From Streptomyces barkulensis (GTDB lineage Bacteria > Actinomycetota > Actinomycetes > Streptomycetales > Streptomycetaceae), in contig NZ_PGSG01000119.1 of the NCBI RefSeq assembly GCF_002843305.1, positions 186,001 through 250,000 of the forward strand: a stretch of DNA of 64,000 nt, given 5' to 3'. This document shows, piece by piece, positions 50,219 through 57,176 of this stretch. Within the stretch, counting starts at the first letter, position 1. Every line of letters begins with the position of its first letter. A program made the translations under genes and the position numbers. A model generated the notes under the pieces. It did not search any database and was not told where the DNA came from. It was given only the letters and a program-made list of their open reading frames with translations.

Positions 50219-51433
50219 TCATCCGCGGGCCTTGGCCAGGAGCATCAGCGCGTCGGCGGTCCGCTGCGGGTCGCCGGTCTCGGCGGCGTAGTAGTGCTCG
50301 ATGTGCAGTCCGCCGGCTCCGGCCACCGCGGCTCCCGTGCCGTAGGGCCCGGACGCGCCCCGGCCCGCCCGGGCGGCGGTCAGTCCCAGCAGCGACCCCA
50401 GCTTGGACAGCGGCAGTACGGCCTCGGCCTCGCCCGCCTCGGCGAGGATCGCGGGCACACCGCCGGAGCGGGGGGTGACGACACCGCCCTCGGCGAGTCT
50501 GGGGATGGTGGGCAGGCTGACGCCGAAGGTCTTGCCGCCGACCATCGGCACCCAGCCGGGGATCGACACCCTGATGCCGTTGATGCGCCGGATCGCCCGG
50601 TTGATGATGTCGATGACGCCGTTGACCGGCCCTCTGACGCCGTTCTTGACCTTGCCGAAGGCCCGTGAGGCGATGCCGGAGAGCCGGCCCCAGATCTGGC
50701 TCATCCTGTCCCGCACGGCGCGGAAGGCCGCCGGGATCGTGGTCCTGATCCAGTTGACGACGGGCTGGACGACCTTCCTGATGCCGTTCATCACGGCGCC
50801 GATGGTGTTGCGGACGGCCCGGACGGCCGTGGTGATGACGGCCTTCCAGATGGCGAAGTAGGTCCTGACCACCTTCACGATGACCTTGACCACCACCGAC
50901 ACGGCCGTCCTGATGCCGTTGAAGACCGACTTGAAGATCCTGCCCAGACTGCTCAGCAGCGGCCCGATGACCTTCATGGCCTTCTTGAGGACCTCGCCGA
51001 CCACGGTGAAGACCTTCTTCATCACCCGCTGCATGGTCCTCGACTGGGTGGCCATCGCGACGATCTTCTCGATGACCGGTGTGAGCAGCGAGAGCAGCAT
51101 CCCGAAGATGTTGCCCTTCATCTCCTTGTTGAGCTGCTTGAACCCGCCGGAGGCCTTCTTTGCCCCCTGCTGCATCCGCGTCATCTGCGGACCGCTCTTG
51201 ACGGCCTCGCGGCCCAGCTTGGAAACGGAGAGGGCGGCCCGGTCGGCCGCCCTCTTCATCGTCGTCAGTTCCCTGTTGGTGTTTCTCGCGCCGGTGGTGA
51301 TCCGCGTGACGCTCCGGTCCGCGGCGGCCGCCTGCCGGCCCAGGCCGGTCGCGGCCCGTCCGGCCGTGTCCGAGGCCGATTTGAACTGCCGCAACGTGCC
51401 CGAGGCCCGTTGCAGCGCACTGCTGAGTGACAT
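50219..51433 (-). CDS. Tape-measure-like protein 2
   Basis: 404 residues. A helical N-terminus (LQRASGTLRQFKSASDTAGR, AARAATGL-type helices) is followed by Lys-rich amphipathic helices (MQRVMKKVFTVVGEVLKKAM, GIRTAVSVVVKVIVKVVRTY) and a C-terminus FGVSLPTIPRLAEGGVVTPR, GGVPAILAEAGEAEAVLPLS and HIEHYYAAETG. This is the same order of blocks as the downstream paralogue, but with more Lys, Met and Ile, so the duplication is old. AAGGAGA precedes the ATG. Together the two genes occupy the usual place of one large tape measure. Confidence 0.75.
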   Translation of the reverse strand: MSLSSALQRASGTLRQFKSASDTAGRAATGLGRQAAAADRSVTRITTGARNTNRELTTMKRAADRAALSVSKLGREAVKSGPQMTRMQQGAKKASGGFKQLNKEMKGNIFGMLLSLLTPVIEKIVAMATQSRTMQRVMKKVFTVVGEVLKKAMKVIGPLLSSLGRIFKSVFNGIRTAVSVVVKVIVKVVRTYFAIWKAVITTAVRAVRNTIGAVMNGIRKVVQPVVNWIRTTIPAAFRAVRDRMSQIWGRLSGIASRAFGKVKNGVRGPVNGVIDIINRAIRRINGIRVSIPGWVPMVGGKTFGVSLPTIPRLAEGGVVTPRSGGVPAILAEAGEAEAVLPLSKLGSLLGLTAARAGRGASGPYGTGAAVAGAGGLHIEHYYAAETGDPQRTADALMLLAKARG

Positions 51434-51627
51434 GGGTCTCCTTCGTCGGTCGAGGGCCGGCCGGGCCCTCCGCGGAGTTGTTCCTCGTTTCCCGGCCGTC
51501 CTCGGGTCCGGTTCCGCTGCGCCGGCCGTCCGCCCCGCTTACCTCGCCTCCCAGACCGCGACCGCCCCGTCCGAACGGCAACGACAGGCGTCCGGTCTGC
51601 CGTCCCGGTGCCTCCCGGGTATCGCGG

Positions 51628-52299
51628 TCACGACAGCGCGGCGGCCAGCAGACCGATCCTTCTCTCCAGAAGCGCCACCCGGTCCGTCGTCCCGGCCAGG
51701 GACGGCGAGGACTCCATATGCCGCACCTGCCGCCGAACCGTGTTCGAAGAGGTGGTCAGGCGAGCAACCCTCCCTTCCAACGCCTGGATGCGCACGTTGG
51801 AGTTGCGGATCTTCCGGTGCGCCTGGACGGACAGGTCCTGCAGCCTCTCTATCCCCTTCTCCATTCTGACCAGACGCGCCTGCCCCTCTTCCGCTTCTGC
51901 TCGGCGCCTTTCCAGTTCGGCTTTCTTGACCTTCCACAGAACACCGAACCTGTTTCTTTCGACGTTGATCTTCCTGAGAAGTCCCTCAATCGCCGGATCC
52001 AGGTTCACGAAAGAGGCGGCCTCCAGCTTCACAGCCGTTATGGCCGCAGCCACGATGATGACCTCGGCATCCTTGATTCCCTGGAAGAAACTATGCGCGG
52101 TGGTTTCCTCGACCCACGCCTGCGTCGCGAGCGCTTCCCCGCTCCCCCCGGATGCACCCTCCTCTCCTTTGAGCGCCCCCGTCCTGAGGTCGCCCTTTCT
52201 GACAAGGCCCCCCAGGGAGGAGGAGTCCGCCTTGCCCTCGATCTCATCACGCAGGTCCGCGATCTCCTGCGACAGCTCGTCCGTCGTCTTGTCCGTCAC
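51628..52299 (-). CDS. Coiled-coil protein of unknown function
   Basis: 223 residues. N-terminal coil TTDELSQEIADLRDEIEGKA; a middle segment (SFFQGIKDAEVIIVAAAITA) that is mildly hydrophobic; then long coils (VKKAELERRRAEAEEGQARL, RMEKGIERLQDLSVQAHRKI, VALLERRIGLLAAALS). Base composition is visibly less GC-rich than the flanking tail genes. GGAAGGG precedes the GTG. It could be a tail-associated structural protein or cargo; no family is recognised. Confidence 0.6.
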   Translation of the reverse strand: MTDKTTDELSQEIADLRDEIEGKADSSSLGGLVRKGDLRTGALKGEEGASGGSGEALATQAWVEETTAHSFFQGIKDAEVIIVAAAITAVKLEAASFVNLDPAIEGLLRKINVERNRFGVLWKVKKAELERRRAEAEEGQARLVRMEKGIERLQDLSVQAHRKIRNSNVRIQALEGRVARLTTSSNTVRRQVRHMESSPSLAGTTDRVALLERRIGLLAAALS

Positions 52300-52366
52300 A
52301 CTCCACCCTTCCTGTTGTCTTCCTCGCTCTCCTGACCGCCTCCCAGCCGCCTGCTACTCTCCTGGC

Positions 52367-52783
52367 ATGCCTGGAAGCACGTTCACCGGCTGGCTGGGAG
52401 TCACACTCGGGGCGGGGATGGTGATATGGGGCGTCTCCATGGCCGTGTCCTGCTTCCGCGAGTACCTGAGGAGCCGGACCGCGCTGGTCGAGATAGTCTC
52501 CGCAGTCGAACTCGAGTCAGGAGTCTCATACCGTTTCGCCTTCCTGAAGGAAGGCGAGGGTGCGCCGGAGAAGGCGGAAGGAGAAGCGACGGGGTCGCCG
52601 AGGAGGTTCATGGGGCGGGACATCTCCGTCGGCGACGTTCTTAAGATCGACTACGACCCCGGTTACCCGGGGTTCATCTATCCGCCCGGGAAGTACCCGG
52701 TCTGCCGCCTGTGGCCGCTGGCGCTGGCGGGTTTCGCTTTCGGTACCATCCTGATCTGTTCGGGCATCACCGTCCTGAACTGA
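52367..52783 (+). CDS. DUF3592-like membrane protein, opposite to the tail genes
   Basis: 138 residues: an N-terminal membrane helix (WLGVTLGAGMVIWGVSMAVS), an extracellular or cytosolic loop with LVEIVSAVELESGVSYRFAF and VGDVLKIDYDPGYPGFIYPP, and a C-terminal helix (LWPLALAGFAFGTILICSGI). The YDP motif and two-helix topology match DUF3592. TACTCT lies 6 nt before the ATG (52367) and there is no ribosome site, so it is probably a leaderless, independently expressed unit. It is the only plus-strand gene inside the tail block. Confidence 0.7.
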   Translation: MPGSTFTGWLGVTLGAGMVIWGVSMAVSCFREYLRSRTALVEIVSAVELESGVSYRFAFLKEGEGAPEKAEGEATGSPRRFMGRDISVGDVLKIDYDPGYPGFIYPPGKYPVCRLWPLALAGFAFGTILICSGITVLN

Positions 52784-53054
52784 CCTCTGATCCCGTCCAC
52801 GGTCCCGCTACGGTCTCCGGTGCTCCGGAGAGTCGTCAACGGCGAGTTCACTTCGGTCGTCGTGGATGTATTCGATGCGTCCAGGTCCTTCATCGGCGTG
52901 GGCGTCGCGGCCGGCTTCTCGTTCTTTTCCTCCGGGCGGCCGCCTCACCGGCCCGGAGCGGCCGGAAGGAGGTCGCACCCGCCTGCCCGCCGCCGACCGA
53001 TGGCGCGGGCCCGGGCGGCCGCCCCAGGGTTCCAGGGCGGCCGACTGCACCCCC
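52784..53054. other. Spacer without a supported gene
   Basis: Between the DUF3592-like gene and the small minus-strand gene; no convincing hairpin or ORF is seen. Confidence 0.4.
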
Positions 53055-53276
53055 TCACCCGGCCCGCTCGCCCCCGGCGGCCTCCATCGCGTCCTGCCAG
53101 CCGGCGGCGTAGGCGCGGGCGTCGCGGGCGTCCAGCTCCGCGCGGACCGCGAGGAGCAGTTGCTCCGCGGCGGGCCCGTCCAGGCGCCGGAATATCCCGC
53201 CCAGCAGTCGCTGGAGCTCTCCGGCGGCCTCCGCACGGGTCGTGTCCTGGCCGGTCTCGTAGCTCTCCGTCGCCAC
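53055..53276 (-). CDS. Small helical protein of unknown function
   Basis: 73 residues: ESYETGQDTTRAEAAGELQR, LLGGIFRRLDGPAAEQLLLA and VRAELDARDARAYAAGWQDA, all predicted helix. The GTG at 53276 has GGAGAGG upstream; a longer frame to 53384 lacks a ribosome site. The RRLDGPAAEQLL and AYAAGWQDAME patterns recall small proteins of actinophages, but I cannot name it. Confidence 0.5.
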   Translation of the reverse strand: MATESYETGQDTTRAEAAGELQRLLGGIFRRLDGPAAEQLLLAVRAELDARDARAYAAGWQDAMEAAGGERAG

Positions 53277-53437
53277 CCCTATCACCCTCTCCGGCTCGTG
53301 GTGCCATATGACCTGCTTGGATGCGTACACGGGGGTCACGGGCGCGCAACGGAGGTGGGGGTGTTGCGTACCCAGCGTCATCATACGGCCGCACGGAGCA
53401 AAAAATCGAACACAGTTTTGTTTTGGTACGGACCGGG

Positions 53438-53488
53438 GCCGGCCCCGCCGCCGGGAAGCGGGCGGGGACGGCCCCGGTGGGCGGCCTC
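53438..53488 (-). terminator. Hairpin downstream of the tail-chaperone genes
   Basis: A long GC-rich imperfect hairpin (CCGGGGCCG/CCCCGCC arms and complements) begins 3 bases past the stop of the chaperone extension. An AT-rich stretch (53399-53427, with AAAAAA and TTTTGTTTT) follows and might hold a promoter. Confidence 0.5.
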
Positions 53489-53490
53489 CG

Positions 53491-53949
53491 TCAGCCGAAG
53501 AAGCGGGCCAGCTCGCGCGCGGAGGGACCGGAGGCGGGTGCGCGCTCCGGCTCAGCGCCGGGCGTGTCGCCCAACTCCCTCTCGTCCGGCTTCTGTTCCC
53601 GCGATCCCGGCTCGTCCGGCCGCTGTCCGGGCCGGGGGACCGGCTCCGGGTACTCCGGCGGCTCGTCGTCCTCGTCGCGGTGGAGCGCGGCCGTCATCCA
53701 GTTCGCCGCCGCCAGATGGTCCACGGCGGCGGCCAGCAGGTGCTCGGCCGCGCCCCACTGGGCCGCCTCCCCGTGGTCGGCGAGGTTGACCGCGCTGTCG
53801 CGCGGCAGGTGGCGGATCAGGACGGCCAGGCGGCGGGAGGAGAGCCCGCCGCGGTACCAGTCCAGAAGATCGACCCCGTAGTACCGCAGCAGGTCGGCTT
53901 CCAGCGCCTCGGCGTGTTCGTCGACGAACGCGTCGAGGCTCAGCCTTCC
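53491..53949 (-). CDS. Tail assembly chaperone extension (gpT-like), read by -1 frameshift
   Basis: A frame of about 152 residues with no ribosome site or start of its own near its beginning. LSLDAFVDEHAEALEADLLR, YYGVDLLDWYRGGLSSRRLA and VLIRHLPRDSAVNLADH match the T part of siphophage G/GT tail chaperones. The C-terminal half is disordered and rich in Pro, Glu and Arg. It is in the -1 frame relative to the upstream gene and overlaps its end at G-GGG-GAA (53952-53946), so a fusion of about 246 residues is expected. Confidence 0.75.
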   Translation of the reverse strand, partial: GRLSLDAFVDEHAEALEADLLRYYGVDLLDWYRGGLSSRRLAVLIRHLPRDSAVNLADHGEAAQWGAAEHLLAAAVDHLAAANWMTAALHRDEDDEPPEYPEPVPRPGQRPDEPGSREQKPDERELGDTPGAEPERAPASGPSARELARFFG

Positions 53950-54230
53950 CCCAGGCCGAGCCCGGTGGCCTTCCCGTACGCCTCCAGGATCGCGGCGACG
54001 TCCTGCATGGAGACGTCGTGCCGGTCGAAGCGGTCGAACTGCTCCTCGCCCAGCAGCAGGCGCAGCAGGCCGTCGATGTCGTTGTCGTCCAGCTCACGCA
54101 GGGCGCGGGCGGTGCGGCGGCTGAGTTCGCCGGGCATCTCGAAGGTGTCGCCGTCGATGGTGAAGGTCCAGGCGCGGCCCAGGGCCTCCGTGCGCTGGGC
54201 GCGCGCGGCGTTGACGTCGAACGTGGTCAT
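53940..54230 (-). CDS. Tail assembly chaperone (gpG-like)
   Basis: 96 residues. TTFDVNAARAQRTEALGRAW, TFTIDGDTFEMPGELSRRTA and RALRELDDNDIDGLLRLLLG plus FDRFDRHDVSMQDVAAILEA are typical of the short tail chaperone that coats the tape measure before tube polymerisation. AAGGAG precedes the ATG. The last codons contain the slippery run used to make the longer GT form. Confidence 0.85.
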   Translation of the reverse strand: MTTFDVNAARAQRTEALGRAWTFTIDGDTFEMPGELSRRTARALRELDDNDIDGLLRLLLGEEQFDRFDRHDVSMQDVAAILEAYGKATGLGLGEG

Positions 54231-54278
54231 GTCTGGTCGGCTCCTTGCCGGGGTGTCGGGATCGGGACGGAAGCGGAG

Positions 54279-54304
54279 GGCGCCGGGCCCGAGGGCCCGG
54301 CGCC
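54279..54304 (-). terminator. Hairpin downstream of the tail-tube gene
   Basis: GGCGCCGGGCCC pairs perfectly with GGGCCCGGCGCC across 2 nt. A TGCTG-type microsatellite follows (about 54311-54352). It may lower transcription of the genes after the tube. Confidence 0.65.
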
Positions 54305-54377
54305 TGTGCTGCGTGGTGCTGTGCTGTGCTGTGCTTGCTGTGCTGTGTTTGCTCTGCGGTCCAGCCTGCGGAACGGA

Positions 54378-54965
54378 TCAGGCGGCCGGGGTGGTGCCGG
54401 CGAAGTCGGGGTCCTTGACCAGCCAGGTGGCCAGCGGGGTGGCGGCGTCGACCGCCATCGCCGTGAAGGTGACGCCGAGCTTCAGCGAACCCTTGCGGTT
54501 CATCTCGACCTCGTCGGTGTCGGTGACCTGACCGCGCGGCAGGACGAAGCGGTAGACGACCTCCTCGCCGTCGGTGAACTCCAGGCCCAGCGACCGCTCG
54601 TCCGGGATCGGGTCGGAGAGCACGTCGTACTGGTAGACGCCCGAGCCGGCCGCGGTCTCCCTGACCTCACCGCCGCCGAAGTACAGCGGCAGGGTGTCCG
54701 GGTTGAACTGGAGCATGCTGAACTTCACCGTCATGTCCCGGTCCTCGTAGATGAAGCGGGCCGGGCCGACGGACTGCCAGGTGTCGACCTGGGAGGTCTT
54801 CTCCTTGCGGCCGAACTTCACGCCGTCGGAGCTGGTGTAGCCGACGTCGGTCCAGCCGGTGCCCCACTCGGAGGCGGTGTCGGCCGGGGCGGCGGTGCCC
54901 AGCGGGGCGACGAGGATGCGGCCGTTGCCGGCCACGCGGATCTGGTTGGGGTTCATACCTGCCAT
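54378..54965 (-). CDS. Major tail (tube) protein
   Basis: 195 residues. PNQIRVAGNGRILVAPLGTA, TGWTDVGYTSSDGVKFGRKE and FIYEDRDMTVKFSMLQFNPD with LPLYFGGGEV follow the pattern of actinophage siphovirus tube proteins, and the C-terminus is KGSLKLGVTFTAMAVDAATP. Such proteins stack as hexameric rings. GAGGAG lies upstream of the ATG. It is followed by a hairpin that could favour high expression of the tube over the chaperones. Confidence 0.85.
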   Translation of the reverse strand: MAGMNPNQIRVAGNGRILVAPLGTAAPADTASEWGTGWTDVGYTSSDGVKFGRKEKTSQVDTWQSVGPARFIYEDRDMTVKFSMLQFNPDTLPLYFGGGEVRETAAGSGVYQYDVLSDPIPDERSLGLEFTDGEEVVYRFVLPRGQVTDTDEVEMNRKGSLKLGVTFTAMAVDAATPLATWLVKDPDFAGTTPAA

Positions 54966-55019
54966 GTGAGGCGACTCCTCGGTTCGGAGCGCGGATCGCG
55001 TCTTCCGCGCTCGTGCGAA

Positions 55020-55042
55020 GGGCCCCGCTTCGTGCGGGGCCC
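55020..55042 (-). terminator. Hairpin downstream of the tail terminator gene
   Basis: GGGCCCCGC and GCGGGGCCC pair around TTCGT. Confidence 0.6.
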
Positions 55043-55053
55043 TGTGACGGGGT

Positions 55054-55104
55054 GGTTCGGTGTTGGTTCGGTGTTGCTTCGGTGTTGCTTCGGTGTTGCT
55101 TCGG
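55054..55104. repeat. Tandem 11-bp repeat
   Basis: GSTTCGGTGTT units (G-C/G-TTCGGTGTT) occur four times from 55054, followed by a partial copy, in the spacer between the tail terminator and tube genes. Confidence 0.75.
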
Positions 55105-55124
55105 CGGTGCCGGCGCGGCGGCCT

Positions 55125-55541
55125 TCAGCCGGTCTGGACCGGGGTGAGCGACAGCCGCACCGTGGTCAGGTAGCGGTTGGCGTCGAGCCGGTTGTAGTCG
55201 GGCAGCCAGCGGACGCCGTCCGCCTCGACCACGTCGGTGACCGTGGCCGTCCCGTGGGTGGTGCCGCGCAGTTGCAGCAGCGCGGCGCGCATGCCCAGCG
55301 AGTCGGTGTGGGCCGTGGTCTTGTCCGGCCCGTAGACCTCGAGCTCCACCAGGGGGTTGTCGAGGTGGAGGTCGTCGACCCACGCCCCGCCCACCCGGGA
55401 GACCAGCACCACGCGCTGGGTTCCGTCGAACCCGGCCGGCGGGACGTTGTCCACCGTCACTCCGGTGAGCTCCGGCCGGTCGCCGAGGAAGTCGACGATC
55501 AGACGCTCGACGTCCGGGAACGCCAGCAGCGGATCAACCAC
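55125..55541 (-). CDS. Tail terminator / head-tail joining protein
   Basis: 138 residues. DPLLAFPDVERLIVDFLGDR, RVVLVSRVGGAWVDDLHLDN and PLVELEVYGPDKTTAHTDSL fit the small alpha/beta tail terminator proteins of actinophages, ending RYLTTVRLSLTPVQTG. The GTG at 55541 is preceded by AAGGAGGAGG. It is the first gene of the tail operon; in a complete phage the head-completion genes would come before it, but here there is only the promoter region and the XRE regulator. Confidence 0.75.
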   Translation of the reverse strand: MVDPLLAFPDVERLIVDFLGDRPELTGVTVDNVPPAGFDGTQRVVLVSRVGGAWVDDLHLDNPLVELEVYGPDKTTAHTDSLGMRAALLQLRGTTHGTATVTDVVEADGVRWLPDYNRLDANRYLTTVRLSLTPVQTG

Positions 55542-55871
55542 ACGCCTCCTCCTTCCTTGAAGAGGGCGAGCGGGCCGCAGGGGCCCGCCCATGACGAACG
55601 GCGGGCCGCGCCCGGGATACGGGCACAGCTCCGCCGCTGCGTCCAAGTGTGAACCAGATCGTGCGAGCGCGCAACTAGTAAGACGTGGCGACTTTCCGGA
55701 GAGCCCGCGCCGCACCGTCCGGGAGTGGGGCGCGAAGCCCAGAAGGGGGGCACCGCGACCGGCGGGCGGTGACCGTCGCCGACGACCGTCATCGACCCCC
55801 GCGACAGTCCGGCCCGGCCCCGCGGGAGAGCGGGACCGGGCCGGAGGGAGAGGTCGTGTGGCGGCGCGGCG
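55542..55871. promoter_or_regulatory. Promoter region of the tail operon
   Basis: No supported gene. On the minus strand TTGCGC and CACACT are separated by 17 nt, a possible -35/-10 pair. It overlaps the operator-like sequence at 55660-55675. Confidence 0.5.
55660..55675. promoter_or_regulatory. Operator-like site upstream of the tail operon
   Basis: CGTGCGAGCGCGCAAC differs at one of 16 positions from the reverse complement of the site at 56419-56434 beside the XRE regulator. Confidence 0.6.
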
Positions 55872-56315
55872 TCAGGCGCGGCGGCGAGCGGGAGGCTCCG
55901 CGGGGCCGCCCTCGGGCAGGAACTGGCTCGCCACCCTGACGAACATCTCCCGCTGCCCGGCCGGGATGCCCAGCAGTTCGGCGGCGCGCTCCAGGGTGAG
56001 CGGCTCCTCCGCCCCGCCGTCCGCGCGCCCCCCGGCGGACGACGGCAGTGGCAGTTCGTCGGCGGTGAGCTGGCCGGAGCGGACGAGCATCTCCCGCACC
56101 GGGACCCTCAGCACCCGGGCGAGCCGCCGCATGGTCTCCAGGTCGGGCATGCTGTGCCGCTGCAGCAGCCGGGTGATCGCCGCGCGGTGGACGCCGGCGG
56201 CGTCGGCGAGACGCGACTTGCCGCCGCCCCGCGGGCTGTCGATGTCGTAACCCCGCTCCCGGATCAGCCCTTCGATCCAGGTCGCGAAAGCTTCCAGATC
56301 CTGCGCTGCGGCCAT
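55872..56315 (-). CDS. XRE-type regulator of the tail module
   Basis: 147 residues. A helix-turn-helix (GKSRLADAAGVHRAAITRLL, RHSMPDLETMRRLARVLRVP) is followed by a C-terminal helix region (LERAAELLGIPAGQREMFVR). There is no peptidase domain, so it is not a LexA-like self-cleaving repressor by sequence. AAGGGGG lies before the ATG at 56315. It faces a divergent set of small genes across several copies of an operator-like sequence, and the same sequence occurs upstream of the tail operon. Confidence 0.8.
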   Translation of the reverse strand: MAAAQDLEAFATWIEGLIRERGYDIDSPRGGGKSRLADAAGVHRAAITRLLQRHSMPDLETMRRLARVLRVPVREMLVRSGQLTADELPLPSSAGGRADGGAEEPLTLERAAELLGIPAGQREMFVRVASQFLPEGGPAEPPARRRA

Positions 56316-56343
56316 GGCTCGCCCCCTTCGTGGACCCTCAGCA

Positions 56344-56384
56344 TAACGTGCTTTCGCGCGCGGCATTACGTGCTATCGAGCACG
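56344..56384. promoter_or_regulatory. Two operator-like sites upstream of the XRE gene
   Basis: AACGTGCTTTCG (56345-56356) and TTACGTGCTATCGAGCACG (56366-56384). The second contains the inverted repeat CGTGCT-ATCG-AGCACG. Both share CGTGCT-NN-CG with the other sites. Confidence 0.6.
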
Positions 56385-56416
56385 AAATGGCGGGCGTGGC
56401 GGTGTCCGGCGAATAT

Positions 56417-56445
56417 TTGTTGCGCGCTAGCACGCAACGTAGGAT
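56417..56445 (+). promoter_or_regulatory. Promoter overlapped by an operator-like site
   Basis: TTGTTG (56417-56422), a 17-nt spacer and TAGGAT (56440-56445) form a promoter for the plus-strand genes. The inverted repeat GTTGCG-N8-CGCAAC (56419-56438) sits over the -35 and spacer, where a repressor would block it. Confidence 0.55.
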
Positions 56446-56490
56446 CATGTGGTCCGCACCGAACAGCGCTACGCACCGAGGGAGTCGCCC

Positions 56491-56583
56491 ATGGCACCCG
56501 CCACCCGCACACCGACCGGCGCCGGCCGCCGCGATCTGTTACGGAACCGGCCGGCGCCGGCAGAGAGGGGGGAGGCCGCGTGA
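56491..56583 (+). CDS. 30-residue ORF with a TTA codon, coupled to the next gene
   Basis: MAPATRTPTGAGRRDLLRNR plus PAPAERGEAA. GAGGGAG lies 6 nt before the ATG. Codon 17 is TTA, so translation should need the bldA tRNA. The TGA overlaps the GTG of the next gene (GTGA), so bldA dependence could pass to it by coupling. The peptide itself has no recognisable motif and may be a leader. Confidence 0.5.
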   Translation: MAPATRTPTGAGRRDLLRNRPAPAERGEAA

Positions 56584-57176
56584 GCGACACCGTCCGCACC
56601 GAGACCGCCCGCCGGCTGGACGCACTGCGCCGCCAGTTCCCCGAGCTCCTCGCCGAACTGGCGCCCGGCGGCCGCAGTCCGGCCGTACCCAGTCCGACTC
56701 CCGGCCCCGCCGGGGGCGCCCGGTCCACCGCACCGCTGCGCCTGCACATCTCCGACGCCATCCGCGACATCACCGACGGCGTCACCGAACTGGAGGAGGC
56801 CGTGCACGACAGGCTCGGCCTCCCCCGCCCGCAGCGCGCACGGATCCCCCGGCGGATCGGACGCCTGCTGGGCCTGCTCGACCGCATCGGCCGCGACGCG
56901 GTCCTCGCCGAGCACGTCCTGGACGAAGCCCGCAGGATGAGCCGCCGCTGCTCGCGGGCGCTGGGCGGGAGCGAGGCGATGACGGCCGTCGAAGGGCGCT
57001 GCCCGTGGTGCGCCTCCGTCTCCCTGCGCGCCTTCCCCGAGCGCCGGGCCGTGCTGTGCATCAACCCCGGCTGCCGCTGCGACGACCCCGGGTGCGGCTG
57101 CCGCACCGACCCCGCCCACCGGCACTCCTGGCCGCAGCACACGCTGCCGCACGGCCCGCGGGGCGGTGGCGCCTGA
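56580..57176 (+). CDS. Cys-rich zinc-ribbon-like phage-associated protein
   Basis: 198 residues. The N-terminal two thirds is helical (TETARRLDALRRQFPELLAE, HISDAIRDITDGVTELEEAV, IGRLLGLLDRIGRDAVLAEH). The C-terminus has EGRCPWCASVSLRAFPERRA with CINPGCRCDDPGCGCRTDPA and HRHSWP, several CxxC-type pairs that should bind zinc. Similar proteins occur beside excisionase-like genes in Streptomyces prophages. GGGGGGAG precedes the GTG. Confidence 0.65.
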   Translation: MSDTVRTETARRLDALRRQFPELLAELAPGGRSPAVPSPTPGPAGGARSTAPLRLHISDAIRDITDGVTELEEAVHDRLGLPRPQRARIPRRIGRLLGLLDRIGRDAVLAEHVLDEARRMSRRCSRALGGSEAMTAVEGRCPWCASVSLRAFPERRAVLCINPGCRCDDPGCGCRTDPAHRHSWPQHTLPHGPRGGGA

